The translations under genes and the position numbers were made by a program. Below are positions 10,560 through 21,659 of a stretch of 64,000 bases of DNA, piece after piece (position 1 is the stretch's first letter; every line of letters starts with the position of its first letter). Source of the stretch: Calliphora vicina (Eukaryota; Arthropoda; Insecta; Diptera; Calliphoridae); the NCBI RefSeq assembly GCF_958450345.1, contig NC_088781.1, positions 23,279,857 to 23,343,856 on the forward strand, written 5' to 3'. The notes under the pieces are model-generated. The model did not search any database. It was given only the letters and a program-made list of their open reading frames with translations, and was not told where the DNA came from.

Positions 10560-12215
10560 CTATAAGATCAACGTGAAACCAGTTCATCGAGGTAAAGAAA
10601 GCCTCACGTGACGGATCTTTCGACACGAATATTCGTATGATCGGTTCATATTTGATCAAACGATGTTATTCACTCTGCCAATAGTATTGTCCTATAACAT
10701 TCAACCTGAGAATATGTTGATGTTTTGTTAAGAAATACTTGGCATTCTAGAGAAGGCAGCATAAATCCGAATAATCTACCCGTATATCCGTTGATAAAGC
10801 CAGATTTGAGATAAACTGCTCTGATCCGGTAGTCCGAAAGACAAACGAGTATCAGATCGATCTCAAAAGTATGCTTCCTCAAAGGTTGTTCTCTCCCAGC
10901 TGCTTTAGTCATGATCGTGCAGTAGTATGAACGCATCTCACAAATTCCTCCGGTTTTATGGGAGTCATTAGGCAGAGTTGAGATCAAACCCAATAGGCTT
11001 AAGATCAACGATCAACCAGTTCCATCATAACTAGTAGAAAGATAGTACCTGTGATTATTAGTGCCGAATTCTACAAGATTCTTTTGAAGGACCTACAATG
11101 GTTGGTTTTTTAAAGAGACTTTAGTATGGACTTAACCATCATGTTTGGTTTTCCTATATGTTATGTTCTAAGTCTTTCCTAAAGTTCCTCTGCACTTTAG
11201 ATACTCCCAACGCAGAGTTTATGGATAAACGTAGATGGACAGGTAGATCCAAACGATTCAACCAAACTGTTTCGTCTGAATGGTCAATTTGAATAAAAGT
11301 TCTTTCTCCGGTTTCATGCGTGTCTCATGTCAGAATTGGAAGGAACTTCCTTAGACATAAGATCAACGGCCAACCATCGTTGATTATCTTTGCAAAAATG
11401 ATCTATAGATCGCATCTGTGATCACCAGTGCCGAATGCTACAAGATTCTATTATAAGTCCAGACTTTAGTATGGTTTTCCTGGATGTTACGTTCTAAGTC
11501 TTTCCTAAAGTCCTTCTGAACGAATATATTATATCTGACACTTTAGATCCTTCGAACTAAGAGTTTATGGATGAACATGGGTGGACAGGTAGATTCAAAG
11601 GATTCAACCGAACTGTTTCGTCGGAATAGTCAATTTGAATGAAGGTTCCTACGGTTCCATGCTTATCTCCTGGCAGAATTGGAAATAACTTCCTTAGGTA
11701 TAAGATCAAGGGCCAACCATCATTGATCATCTTTGCAAAAATGATCTATAGATCACATCTGTGATCACCAGTGCCGATTTCTACAAGATACTATTATAAG
11801 ACCAGACTTTAGTATGGTTTTCCTGGATGTTACGATCTGAACAATGACCTCTGCCACTTTAGATCCTCCGTTCTAAGTGTTTATGAATTAACGTGGATGG
11901 ACAGGTAGATTCAAACGATTCAACCGAACTATTTCGTCAGAATGGTCAATTTGAATAAAAGTTCCTCCGGTTTCATGCGTGTCTCAGGGCAGAATTGGGA
12001 GGAATTTCCTTAGGCATAATATCAAGGGCTAACCAGTTCATCGTTGCATAAATGATCTATAGGTCGCATCTGCGATCATCAGTGCCCAATTCTACAAGAT
12101 TCTATTATAAGACCAAACTTAACACCATGACTAAGTGTCTTTTGGTTTTGCTAGATGTTATATGGTTCTTCTGCATGAAGGACCTGTGGCCTGAGAATTA
12201 ATGGATGGAATGATT
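10560..12215. repeat. Degenerate ~310-367 bp tandem repeat block
   Basis: The marker GATCACCAGTGCCGA recurs at about 11061, 11428, 11771 and 12081, giving periods of roughly 367, 343 and 310 bp. Each unit contains GGACAGGTAGATTCAAA, GATTCAACCGAACT, GTCAATTTGAAT and CTTCCTTAGGCATAAGATC in the same order. A shorter related piece starts near 10560. GC content is above the window average. Minus ORFs of 72 and 112 residues (10441-10659, 10670-11008) lie at the edge and show no recognisable domain. Whether the unit derives from a mobile element is unknown. Confidence 0.8.
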
Positions 12216-13794
12216 TCAAAAATTAAGCAATTAAGATAAACCAACATTAATAAATATTTGTGTGTGCTTTTAATATAAATTTCATTGTTATTTTAAACAT
12301 TATTTCTCTAGAAACATTTAGTAGATTTACGATGATTCAACATTTCAAACAAAATTATGACGAAAGTTTTATTATTTCCCACTAAAACGCTAAATTCCAA
12401 GAAAATTCCTTTTAAAATCCAAAACAAATGTTACAAATAAATGAATGAATGACTGACAGAATGAGTGTGGAAAACGAAAGAAAACCTTAGAAAATTATTA
12501 TATATATAGATGATGGTCATAACTTTGCTTTCATGGTTTGGCATTTTTTATTGGTGGTTTTTCTTACTTTTTTTCACAATTTTCTTTTATTTTTATTTAT
12601 TTTAAACTAAAGAAAAAGTCAACATTATTGTAAGGTTTCCATAGTTACTTTACTTTAATGCTTTATAGATACATTGTTGTGCTTTTTTACAATTTCGAAC
12701 ACGAAGCCACGTACTGAAGAATTACGCGAGCATTCTATTTTAGGTGGGTTACTACTGACAAACTATAAATGTATGACTCCCATAGCCATCATCATCATCA
12801 ACATGGTGGGTTTTTTTTGAGCTGCCACTCGATATATGTATAAATATGAAACATTACAGTGTTGTATCTGTCAGCCAAAGTAACAAAAAAAGAGAAACAA
12901 ATAGTCAAAGCAAATGAACCCATAAAAGCCACACAACAGTATGACAATTATTGTTAGGCAGGGAATTGAAGTAATTCAATCATTGTAAAACTAAATATAG
13001 CAAAAGCTCCCAATAGGATCTTTTAATTGATCGGTTTACATTGTCAGGTGATCAACTTTGGTACCCAGTTTACTCTTGAGCTTAAACTTTACTCTAGGAG
13101 CTTAAACGTGGTTTTATTAAACACTCAAGTTCACTATTTAAACTCTGACTAAAGGCAGATTTAGATGAGTTTAACTCCTTTAACTTAACAAACTAAATTA
13201 TTACAAAAATTATTTAAAATTTAAACTCTTTCAATTCCCTGCTTACTAGACTCCCTAAGTATGACTGACGTTTTGGGCTACAACTTTGTAGTTACAAGGT
13301 AACATATTTCTGTTTCTGTGGTACACATTTTGTTTTTCATTCATGGGCTTTGTAATTCTTTTTTTCAACAATAAAAATAAAGTTAAAGGTAACTAACCTT
13401 AAGCAGAAAATAATACAAAATAAACTTAGCAAAGCAATAAAAAAGTACTCAAATACAAAAAATTAAATATCAACTGACTGATGACAACATGAACTTAAAA
13501 CCAAAACAAGAAGAACAAAAAAAACTATGACACGATGATTAAGAGTAAAAACCCCAACCAAATGAATTGTTGAGGCGCAATAGCTAAAGAAAAACGCTGA
13601 CGACATGATGTCTAGTTTGGAAAAACATTGAATTATTGTTGGGTGTTTAAGTTAAAATGAGGTAAAATAATGTAAACTACAATAATTATTAAAACTTAAA
13701 GAGGGGTTTACACAATAATTTGAACTAATATGTTGGTTTAAGTTTAGTTATGGTGGTTTTAAAATGCAAAAATTGTATTTTTACAAGTATGATA
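12216..13794. other. AT-rich stretch, nothing recognised
   Basis: A/T-rich unique-looking sequence with small CAT triplet runs near 12788. No supported ORF, RNA gene or repeat array. Confidence 0.6.
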
Positions 13795-14255
13795 TGCAGT
13801 ATGTCAGATAAAAAGTACTAAATTGAATAAATAGTACCGAATGTCACTAAAAAGTTTACTCAGAATCTTTTAAACAAAATCAATTCCAACTGGACAAAAT
13901 AAATTCAAAATAAAAATTAAGTTATTTTGAATTTTGAAAAAAAGTACCACTAGGGGGGAACATGTAAAAAGTACCTAAGATACCAAACTACGTAGTTAAT
14001 AAATTTAAAGTATAGCAGTATAGTAAAGTAGTAGTTTTAATATGGAAGCTCGTAAGTGTTATAATCAAATTAGCAAACGAAAGTGGAGAAACAAACAAAT
14101 ACTTTTACAAAAGTACCAAATATACAAAATAATATAATAAAGTTTAAATGCCAAAAGCACAGATAACAATACAGGGCAAAAAAATCGATAAAATTTTAGA
14201 GACTTTTTAAACCACAACACAATTTTGAAGTATTGTGGTTCCAGTAGTACAAATG
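13795..14255. repeat. AAAAGTACC-motif block (left)
   Basis: Repeated AAAAGTACY words (e.g. AAAAAGTACTAAA, AAAAAGTACCTAAG, AAAAGTACCAAATA) recur at irregular spacing. The same motif reappears at 16020-16200, on the other side of the 369-bp tandem array. The array may therefore have expanded inside one older AAAAGTACC-bearing repeat. Confidence 0.5.
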
Positions 14256-14257
14256 GT

Positions 14258-15605
14258 ACTAATTTTTTGTGAAATTGGAGCGAATTCACTTAATTGTGAA
14301 TAAATTCAAAAAGAATCCATAGATTTTTATGATCGATATCTCATATTGTTGCTATTATATGTGGCTTTGCGATAAAGCAAGAAATCTGAAAAATTTCGAA
14401 CGTTTTCGATTTTTCGTGATTTTTTTAAAACAAAAAAAACGTTATATTTTCACTTAAAAAATATATTTTTTTGCTTCAATTTGTTATTATAACTCCGAAA
14501 CTACTGGGCCGATTGAAATACAATATATATGTAAAAATTAAAACGTAGCATGGGGAAAATGTTTTCAAAATTCAATCATTCGAAAGAAGAACATTAACCA
14601 CTCAATTTTATGTATATCATACAAAAAACTAAAATTTTGTGAAAAGGAGCGAATTCACTTAATTGTGAATAAATTCGAAAAGAATACATCGATTTTTATA
14701 ATCGATATTTCATTTTGTTGCTATTATACGTGGCTTTGCGATAAAGCAATAAATCTGAACAATTTCTAATGTTTTCGATTTTTCATGATTTTTTTAAAAC
14801 AAAAAAATTTGCTATTTTCACTTAAAAAATATATTTTTTTGCTGCAATTTGTTATTATTACTCCGAAACTACTGAGCCAATTGAAACGCAATATATTTGT
14901 GAAAATTTGAACATAATATGGGAAAACTGTTTTCAAAATTCAATCATTCGAAAGTAGAACATTTACTACTCAATTTTATGTAATCAAACAAAAAACTAAA
15001 ATTTTGTGAATTTTGAGCGAATTCACTTAATTGTGAATAAATTCAAAAAGAATCCATAGATTTTTATGATCGATATCTCATTTTGTTGCTATTATATGTA
15101 TCTTTGCGATAAAGTAATAAATCTGAAAAATTTTTAACGTTTTCGATTTTTCATGATTTTTTTAAAATAAAAAAATCAGCTATTTTCGGGTAAAAAATAT
15201 ATTTCTTTGCTACAATTTGTTATTATAACTCCCAAACTACTGAGCCGATTGAAACGCAATATATACATATGTGAAAATTTTAACATAATATTGGGAAACT
15301 GTTTTCAAAATTCAATCAATCGAAAGAAGAATATTAACCACTCAATTTTATGTATATCAAACAAAGAACAAACATTTTGTGAAATTGGAGCGAATTCACT
15401 TAATTGTGAATAAATTCGAAAAGAACCAATCGATTTTTATGATCGATATCTCAATTTGTTGCTATTATATGTTGCTTTGCGATAAAGTGATAAATCTGAA
15501 AAATTTCTAACGTTTTCGATTTTTCATGTAAAAAATAGATTTTTTGCTTTAATTTGTTATTATAACTCCGAAACTACTGAGCCGATTGAAATTCAATATA
15601 TAAAC
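14258..15605. repeat. ~369-bp tandem array, about 3.6 copies
   Basis: GCGAATTCACTTAATTGTGA recurs at about 14280, 14649, 15017 and 15390, giving periods of 369, 368 and 373 bp. Every unit carries ATCGATATCTCA, TTTTCGATTTTTC and the phrase AACTCCGAAACTACTGAGCC. The last unit lacks part of its middle and ends near 15605. The units differ by scattered substitutions but are still easily aligned. ORFs within it are chance translations. Confidence 0.9.
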
Positions 15606-16019
15606 GGATTAAAGGTTATGTAAATCTTAACTTTTATATTTTTTTATTTTAATAACATCGGACTAACCATTTTTGAGGTATTATTAATTGTGTGGAGAAA
15701 CGTCTAACAAAATTTAAAATTTTACTTAAAAATTTTTAAAAAAATCTAGCCATAGAATTGAAAATTTTTAGCATTTCTGTACTTAGGTAGCCATGATGCA
15801 TCAAAAATAAAAAAAAAATAAATTTTGAAAAAAAAATTTGGCTTAAAATTTTTTAACTAAAAAATTTAAAAAAAAAATTTTAAATTTGAAAAAAATGTCG
15901 TGAAAATTCAAATTCGGCACAGCTAGCTCTAGCCCTCTTACTTATTTTTTTGTTTGTTTCGCCAATAAAGCTTTAATCATTTTAGAGAAATACACAATAA
16001 GTCCCAAAGCTACTAATTA
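15606..16019. repeat. AT-rich remnant ending in a dispersed-repeat terminus
   Basis: The segment contains CATCGGACTAACCATTTT, partly complementary to a phrase near 8030, and a run of A/T low complexity. Near 15908-15945 it reads TTCGGCACAGCTAGCTCT and then CTTACTTA, a decayed version of the terminus seen at 38905-38940. Confidence 0.4.
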
Positions 16020-16220
16020 TTGCTTGGGGGGAAAAAGCGAAAAAGTACCAAAATTAAATTTTTTCTCCAAAAGAAAATAAACTAAATTTGGTAATTTTCT
16101 CATTTGAGAGAAAGAAGTATAAAGTACAAAAGGTATCAATAAGCAAAAAGTACCAAAGATACCACCTTTGTAAGAAAAGTACCAAATCTGAAAGTTTGTC
16201 CCAAACAGTAAAACAAACTA
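16020..16220. repeat. AAAAGTACC-motif block (right)
   Basis: AAAAAGTACCAAA occurs repeatedly, together with GATACCACC. It is the partner of the left block at 13795-14255. The opposing 67- and 120-residue ORFs crossing it are overlapping chance ORFs. Confidence 0.5.
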
Positions 16221-16960
16221 AAATTGTTGATTTAAACAAATTTATTTTTAATAACATTCTAATACTTTCAATACCTCACTGTATCTTCAATTCATTATTA
16301 TTGCTCCTCAGATTTATTTATTTACTTAGTTATTTTTATATTATAAATAACCTTTCAATAATCAATTTTTGTTTTGCAGCTCTTTTTATTTTAATGATAA
16401 AAAATTGCATGATCTTAATTATAGACCAGTCGAACTCACAAAAGCCATAATTATTGACATTGATTGATCACGGGAATATTTTTGTACGAAAATAAATTTG
16501 CTAAAAAAAACAGTACCTACAAAACAACATGATGAAATAACGCTTTTCAGACATAAATTATTAGTTTGCAATAATTATATTTATTTTGATAAATTTCAAA
16601 TTTTGGCAGCAGCAGGAAAGCAAAATTGAATTTTGAATTTATATATAAATTAATCAAGCTTAGAGTGAGTGTTATTTATTTTGAATTTTAACACAACAAT
16701 TTATTGAAATGTATGCAAATAGCTAGATGTTTATTTATTTAAGACAAGTCATTAAGAGGCTAGAGAGAAATAAAATATTTGAGATGTTTTTTTTTTATAT
16801 TTTGTATGAATATTAAGGAAAGACCTTCAAAATTGAATGAACTTTGACCACAGGTTTTAATGTACATATTTTTATATTGACAAAGTTTGAGAACTTGTTT
16901 AGAATCTATCAATCAAAAACACTTGAACTTTAGATATTCTGAATAGAGGTTGTTCTTCTA
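16221..16960. other. AT-rich stretch, nothing recognised
   Basis: No array, mobile-element end or supported ORF is visible. Confidence 0.6.
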
Positions 16961-16974
16961 GTACAGTCGAGATA

Positions 16975-18210
16975 GCTTTCTTCTAAACTCTTCTATATCG
17001 ATGACGAAAAAGTCTATACCAGAATTTTCTCTTCTGTATAGAAGATGAAAAAGTCTACACTAGACTTTTTTCTTCTGTATAGAAGGAGAAAAAGTCTATA
17101 GTAGACTTTTATCTTCTGTATAGACGACGAAAAAGTCTAGACTAGACTTTTCTCTTCTGTATAGAAGACGGAGAAGTCTACATTAGATATTTCTTTTCGG
17201 TATAGAAGGCGAAAAAGTCTATAGTAGACTTTTATCTTCTGTATAGACGACGAAAAAGTCTACATTAGATTTTTCTCTTCGGTATAGAAGACGAAAAAGT
17301 CTACACTAGACTTTTCTCTTCTGTATAGAATACGAAAAAGTCTACACTAGACTTTTCTCTTCTGTATAGAAGACGGAGAAGTCTACATTAGATATTTCTT
17401 TTCGGTATAGAAGGCGAAAAAGTCTATAGTAGACTTTTATCTTCTGTATAGACGACGAAAAAGTCTACATTAGATTTTTCTCTTCTGTATAGAAGACGAA
17501 AAACTCTACACTAGACTTTTATCTTCTGTATAGAAGACGAAAAACTCTACACTAGACTTTTCTCTTCTGTATAGAAAACGAAAAAGTCTATACTAGACTT
17601 TTCTCTTCTGTGTTGAAGACGAAAAAGTCTACATTAGATTTTTCTCTTCTGTATAGAAGACGAAAAAGTCTACACTAGATTTTTCTCTTCTGTATAGAAG
17701 ACGAAAAAGTCTATACTAGACTTTTCTCTACACAAGACTTTTCTCTTCTGTATAGAAGACGAAAAAGTCTACACAAGACTTTTCTTTTCTGTATAGAAAA
17801 CGAACAAGTCCACACCAGACTTTTCTCTTCTGTATAGAAAACAAAAAAGTCTACACTAGACTTTTCTCTTTTGTTTAGAAGACGAAAAAGTCTATACTAG
17901 ACTTTTCTCTTCTTTATAGAATACGAAAAAGTCTACACTAGACTTTTCTCTTCTGTATAGAATACGAAAAAGTCTACACTAGACTTTTCTCTTCTGTATA
18001 GAAAACGAAAAAGTCTACACTAGACTTGTTTCTTCTGTTTAGAAGACGAAAAAGTCTATACTAGAAAACGAAAAAGTCTACACTAGACTTTTTTCTTCTG
18101 TATAGCAGACGAAAAAGTCCACACTAGTCTTTTTTAGAATTTTCTATTCTGTATAGAAGACTATACTAGACTTTTCTGTACAGAAGATGAAAAAGTCTGT
18201 TTCGTAAACA
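16975..18210. repeat. 41-bp palindromic minisatellite, roughly 29 units
   Basis: The period is 41 bp (GAAAAAGTCT at 17293 and 17334, for example). Each unit contains the 9-bp arms AAAAGTCTA and TAGACTTTT around a 3-nt loop, usually CAC. The flanks AGAAGA and TCTTCT can extend the pairing. Some units are truncated or carry paired changes such as CACTAG to ATAGTAG or ATTAGAT. A multi-unit block with GGAGAAGTCTACATTAGA is duplicated within the array (about 17157-17290 and 17362-17490). Any transcript would fold into a string of hairpins. Confidence 0.95.
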
Positions 18211-18214
18211 GAGA

Positions 18215-19690
18215 GAAAAATGTCTAGAACATAACTTAATTGTGATAATGAGGAAAAGCAAGACATTTCAATCTATTTCTATTTACATACATACATCATT
18301 CAAATCTTGCCTAAATGGTGGAATATCCTTCATTTTCCCACACCGCCTGCTCCAATTATTATCCCAGACAATTTACAAATCAAAATTTATTTGCTCAAAA
18401 GTTCATAGACCCAAATACAAGACACACTAATCCTGCTGCAACTATCAACAAAAATATGTTCGTTCATATTTCCATTTGCTATTAAAATAGAACCTGGTGA
18501 CCCACAAAACAGAACATGTAGTGCCAGGCATCGCAAGTTGATTGCACCCCAAACACGATGTGGTGTAAAAGGAAACGAGCAACAGAAACAACAATTTTCC
18601 CGCCACAAGCCAAATGTACACAAGAAAAATTAACTAAGCGTGCAATTTTAAAATTTTCTCATACACCAAGACTGAATGAAATATTCCTTGCAAAAGGAAA
18701 GACACAAAATAAAAAAAAGAAACGGAAAAAGGGATACAAATACATTTGAGACAAAGTGTGACTACACTAACTCTTACATGCCTTACAAGAAGGGGGCGGA
18801 GGGGCGTTAGTTATAAACATATGTAAGCCAGCAAGAATGTAATGTCAAACCGGAAATGCAACAACATTTTCATGTCATAAAACGATGTTATTTGAAATGA
18901 GTTTTGTTTTGTTTTTGTAGCTAGGTTATCATTTTAAATTATGCTTGCTCAAGAGAGACTGACTACTCAAATAAGTATAGTCTAGTTTTAGGTGTTTTTT
19001 TTTTTGTTGATACAAATTAGTTGCTTACATTTAGGCGTGTTGTTAAGGGAAAATAAATCTAAACTAAATAAAAAGGAAATGATTATTTGTTTAATTTCAA
19101 AACGGAAATAATGAAACATTCTGGGCTTGTTGTTTTAGTGGTTCTAGTTACAAATAATTTAACCTAAATTTTAAATATAATTTAAGAGGTCTTAGAAAAA
19201 ATTTATAAATAAAAACTTGTACACCAAAAAGTCATTGACTTTGTTAACAAATTCTTAACTTAATAATTAATTGAAGTTATAATTATATGGCTAACATTAT
19301 TAATCAATATTTTTTTTCTATATTTTTAAATTAAGATTTTGTTTATAACCTTCAACTTTTCAATTTGTTTTGAAAATTTTCATTTCGTTTGAAGTCCGGT
19401 TTTTTGTTAACATGTTTAAGATTTTATGATAAATTACTTAAATAACTTTAAAGCTTCATCTTAAAACAATATTTTAATGTTTTTTTTGTATTTTTTTCTC
19501 CAAAACATTATCTTAAACTATTAAATTCATCCATGTTTTTTATAGTTTTCATTTTTTTCTTTTGTGCAAAAGGAAGTTTCTATTTTAGTGTTTAAAACTG
19601 GTTTTTGTTTTGTTTCTTTATTTTTTTTTCTTCTTAAATGTTTTAAAACTAAAATTCATGGTCAAATGTTGAGTTTTAAGTTTATTTTAA
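18215..19690. other. Mixed unique and AT-rich sequence
   Basis: 18240-18780 is moderately GC-rich and unique-looking, with short ORFs on both strands that show no domain. 18900-19690 is T-rich. I see no mobile-element ends, array or convincing exon. Confidence 0.5.
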
Positions 19691-19694
19691 TATA

Positions 19695-21344
19695 CAGTCA
19701 GCGTCTAAAGAAAGTGTACAACTTGTTTTTACATTTAAAACATTTTATTTACATATTAAAAAACTATTTGTTCTCCAGTTCTAGTATAATTAACAAAATA
19801 TTTAATTGTTCTCTTGCAATATATAAACAAAAAACTAAACTAGTTCAACTGCAACAAAAACAGTAACAACAAAACCAAAAATACTCCATTTTTAACGCGT
19901 CAAAAGAAAGTGTACAGTTCAGGGAAATTAGAAGAAAAAACGTGTTTAGTATTTTATTTGACATCTTTTGAGTTTTAAAACAGTTTCGAGCCTCCTTGGC
20001 ATTGTTTCTACCAATTTTGATGTCACCGATGTTGGGATGTTGAACCACTATTCCTGCAGGATTTCGTGTAAAGAGTCATTGCTGGTAATATTTCATTTTC
20101 TGATCTGTCTGTCCAAATGCTACCACAGATGTTCAATGGGATTAATGTTCGGTGACTGTGGGGGTTGTTCCAGTTGTTTCGGTTTATGATACAACAACCA
20201 TTCTTTAACAAGTTAAGGAGTATGCTTCGGATAGTTGTCCTGTTGGAAGATCCAGGTTCGGTCTAGATTTAATTTTCTAATGATGGGTTCCATATTTTCT
20301 ATAAGAATGTTTAGGTAATCGGTTTTGCTCATCAAACTATCAATAAATATGAGTTTTCCCATGCCACTTGCCGCCATACACCACCACACCATCACCTAAC
20401 CACCACCATGCTTTACGGTGGATAGTACATTTTTTGGCCGAACTCTTGATTTTTGCTTCTCCAAATTTTACTCCTTTTTTTACTTCCGAAAATCTCAAAC
20501 TTGCTTTCGTCCGTAAACAGCACATTATTCCAAAACAATTTTCTAGGTTTTTATACCTGTTTGCGAATTCTCGAAGTCGCTCTTTATTTCGTTTGGAAAT
20601 GTGGGGTTATTCTCTCGGAACTCCACCATATAGAGCATTTGGGTGTAGCGCTCGGCGAACCGTACTGTTACTAACTCTCACTCCAGACGAATCTGTTAAT
20701 TCTTCGCATAATTTTACTGCACTTACTGTGAATACTTTCTTCACTGCTCTCACAATCGTTCGTATTTCAAGGTTGTTAAGGCGTTTTGGTGTTCCGGCAC
20801 GTTGCTGATCTTATAAAATTCTAAATTTTTTTGTTTGTCTATAATTTTTTTTACAGTATTATGGCTTCTTCCTATTATAGAGGAGATTTCACGTGACGAT
20901 TTGCCTTCATTTTTAAATTTTATGACTTACTTTCTTGTTTCAATTGCAGTTTGTTTTCCCATTTTGGTTTTAAAGTTCTCGCGATCAAACAAGAAAAGCT
21001 ACTATCTTAAAATCTCATGGGACTAGCAGCAAGATCCACAAAAAATTATAATCTAGGCAAAAATAAAGAATAACAATATATTTTTTTATGTAGCTAGAAA
21101 AATCTTATTGCAATTCTAAATGTGTACACTTTTTTCTGACGCGTTAAAAATGGAGTATTTTTGGTTTTGTTGTTACTGTTTTTGTTGCAGTTGAAATAGT
21201 TTAGTTTTTTGTTTATATATTGCAAGAGAACAATTAAGTGTTTTGTTAAATATACTAGAACTGGAGAAAAAATTGTTTTTTAATATGTAAATAAAACGTT
21301 TTAAATGTAAAAACAAGTTGTACACTTTCTTTTGACGCTGACTG
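19695..21344 (-). mobile_element. Full-length Tc1-like element with 222-bp inverted repeats
   Basis: The element is 1,650 bp with TA on both sides (19693-19694 and 21345-21346). The inverted repeats, 19695-19916 and 21123-21344, are 222 bp each and differ at only about one base in twenty. Each arm carries the motif GCGTCAAAAGAAAGTGTACA twice, at its outer end and at its inner end. That is the IR/DR layout of Tc1-family elements, where transposase binds the two direct repeats in each arm. The outer copy on the left has GTCTAAAG in place of GTCAAAAG. One broken transposase gene fills the interior on the minus strand. Confidence 0.95.
19946..20962 (-). pseudogene. Tc1-like transposase pseudogene
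   Basis: Minus-strand start at 20962 (MGKQTAIETRK), then a stop where AAA has become TAA, followed by an HTH region reading GKSSREISSIIGRSHNTVKK. The core continues in shifted frames: the first catalytic region (LRTKASLRFSEVKKGVKFGE) has lost the expected D-E-S. GGGVMVWWCMAASGMGKL-type sequence and WIFQQDNYPKHTP (second aspartate) are readable. The block around 20165, PPQSPNINPIEHLW-like, carries the final glutamate. The C-terminus RLETVLKLKRCQIKY ends at TAA 19946-19948. The span of 1,017 bp (about 338 codons) is the usual Tc1 length, so decay is by point changes and small indels, not deletion. Confidence 0.9.
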
Positions 21345-21349
21345 TATCT

Positions 21350-21659
21350 ATATTTTTCTTTTGTTTTGGGTAAAGTTTTGTGTACGTTTAAAAACTTTAA
21401 ATTTTTTTTCAGTTTCTTTGTAACTTTCACTTTTAATTAGTTAGTTTTCGTTTAAATTTAGAGCTATGAATTTAATGTTTTTGCTGTAACTAGGTAAATT
21501 TGTTGTGTAGTGTAATTAAACATTTGTAACATTAATGATACTTCTATATAAAAGTTATGCAAAAAATAACACATGCTTGTAATGGGGAAGTAATTCGTAG
21601 AGAAGTTTATAGTTTCTTCAGCTTGATTTTTTTAGGGAAAAACCTGACTAAAATGTTAT
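21350..21659. other. AT-rich flank, nothing recognised
   Basis: T-rich sequence to the right of the Tc1-like element. The minus ORF starting at 21430 only reads through the inverted repeat. Confidence 0.6.

Noticed and set aside
10670..11008. 112-residue minus-strand ORF
   Set aside because: It sits at the edge of a diverged tandem repeat and the frame is not conserved in the other units.
16088..16450. 120-residue plus-strand ORF rich in I, L and F, resembling membrane segments
   Set aside because: It begins in the AAAAGTACC repeat and its hydrophobicity follows from T-rich DNA; no signal of a real gene.
16975..18210. CRISPR-like array
   Set aside because: Units are contiguous 41-bp repeats without unique spacers, in an animal genome; it is a minisatellite.
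20368..20808. 146-residue plus-strand ORF, the longest in the window
   Set aside because: It is antisense to the Tc1-like transposase core, which is clearly readable on the other strand.
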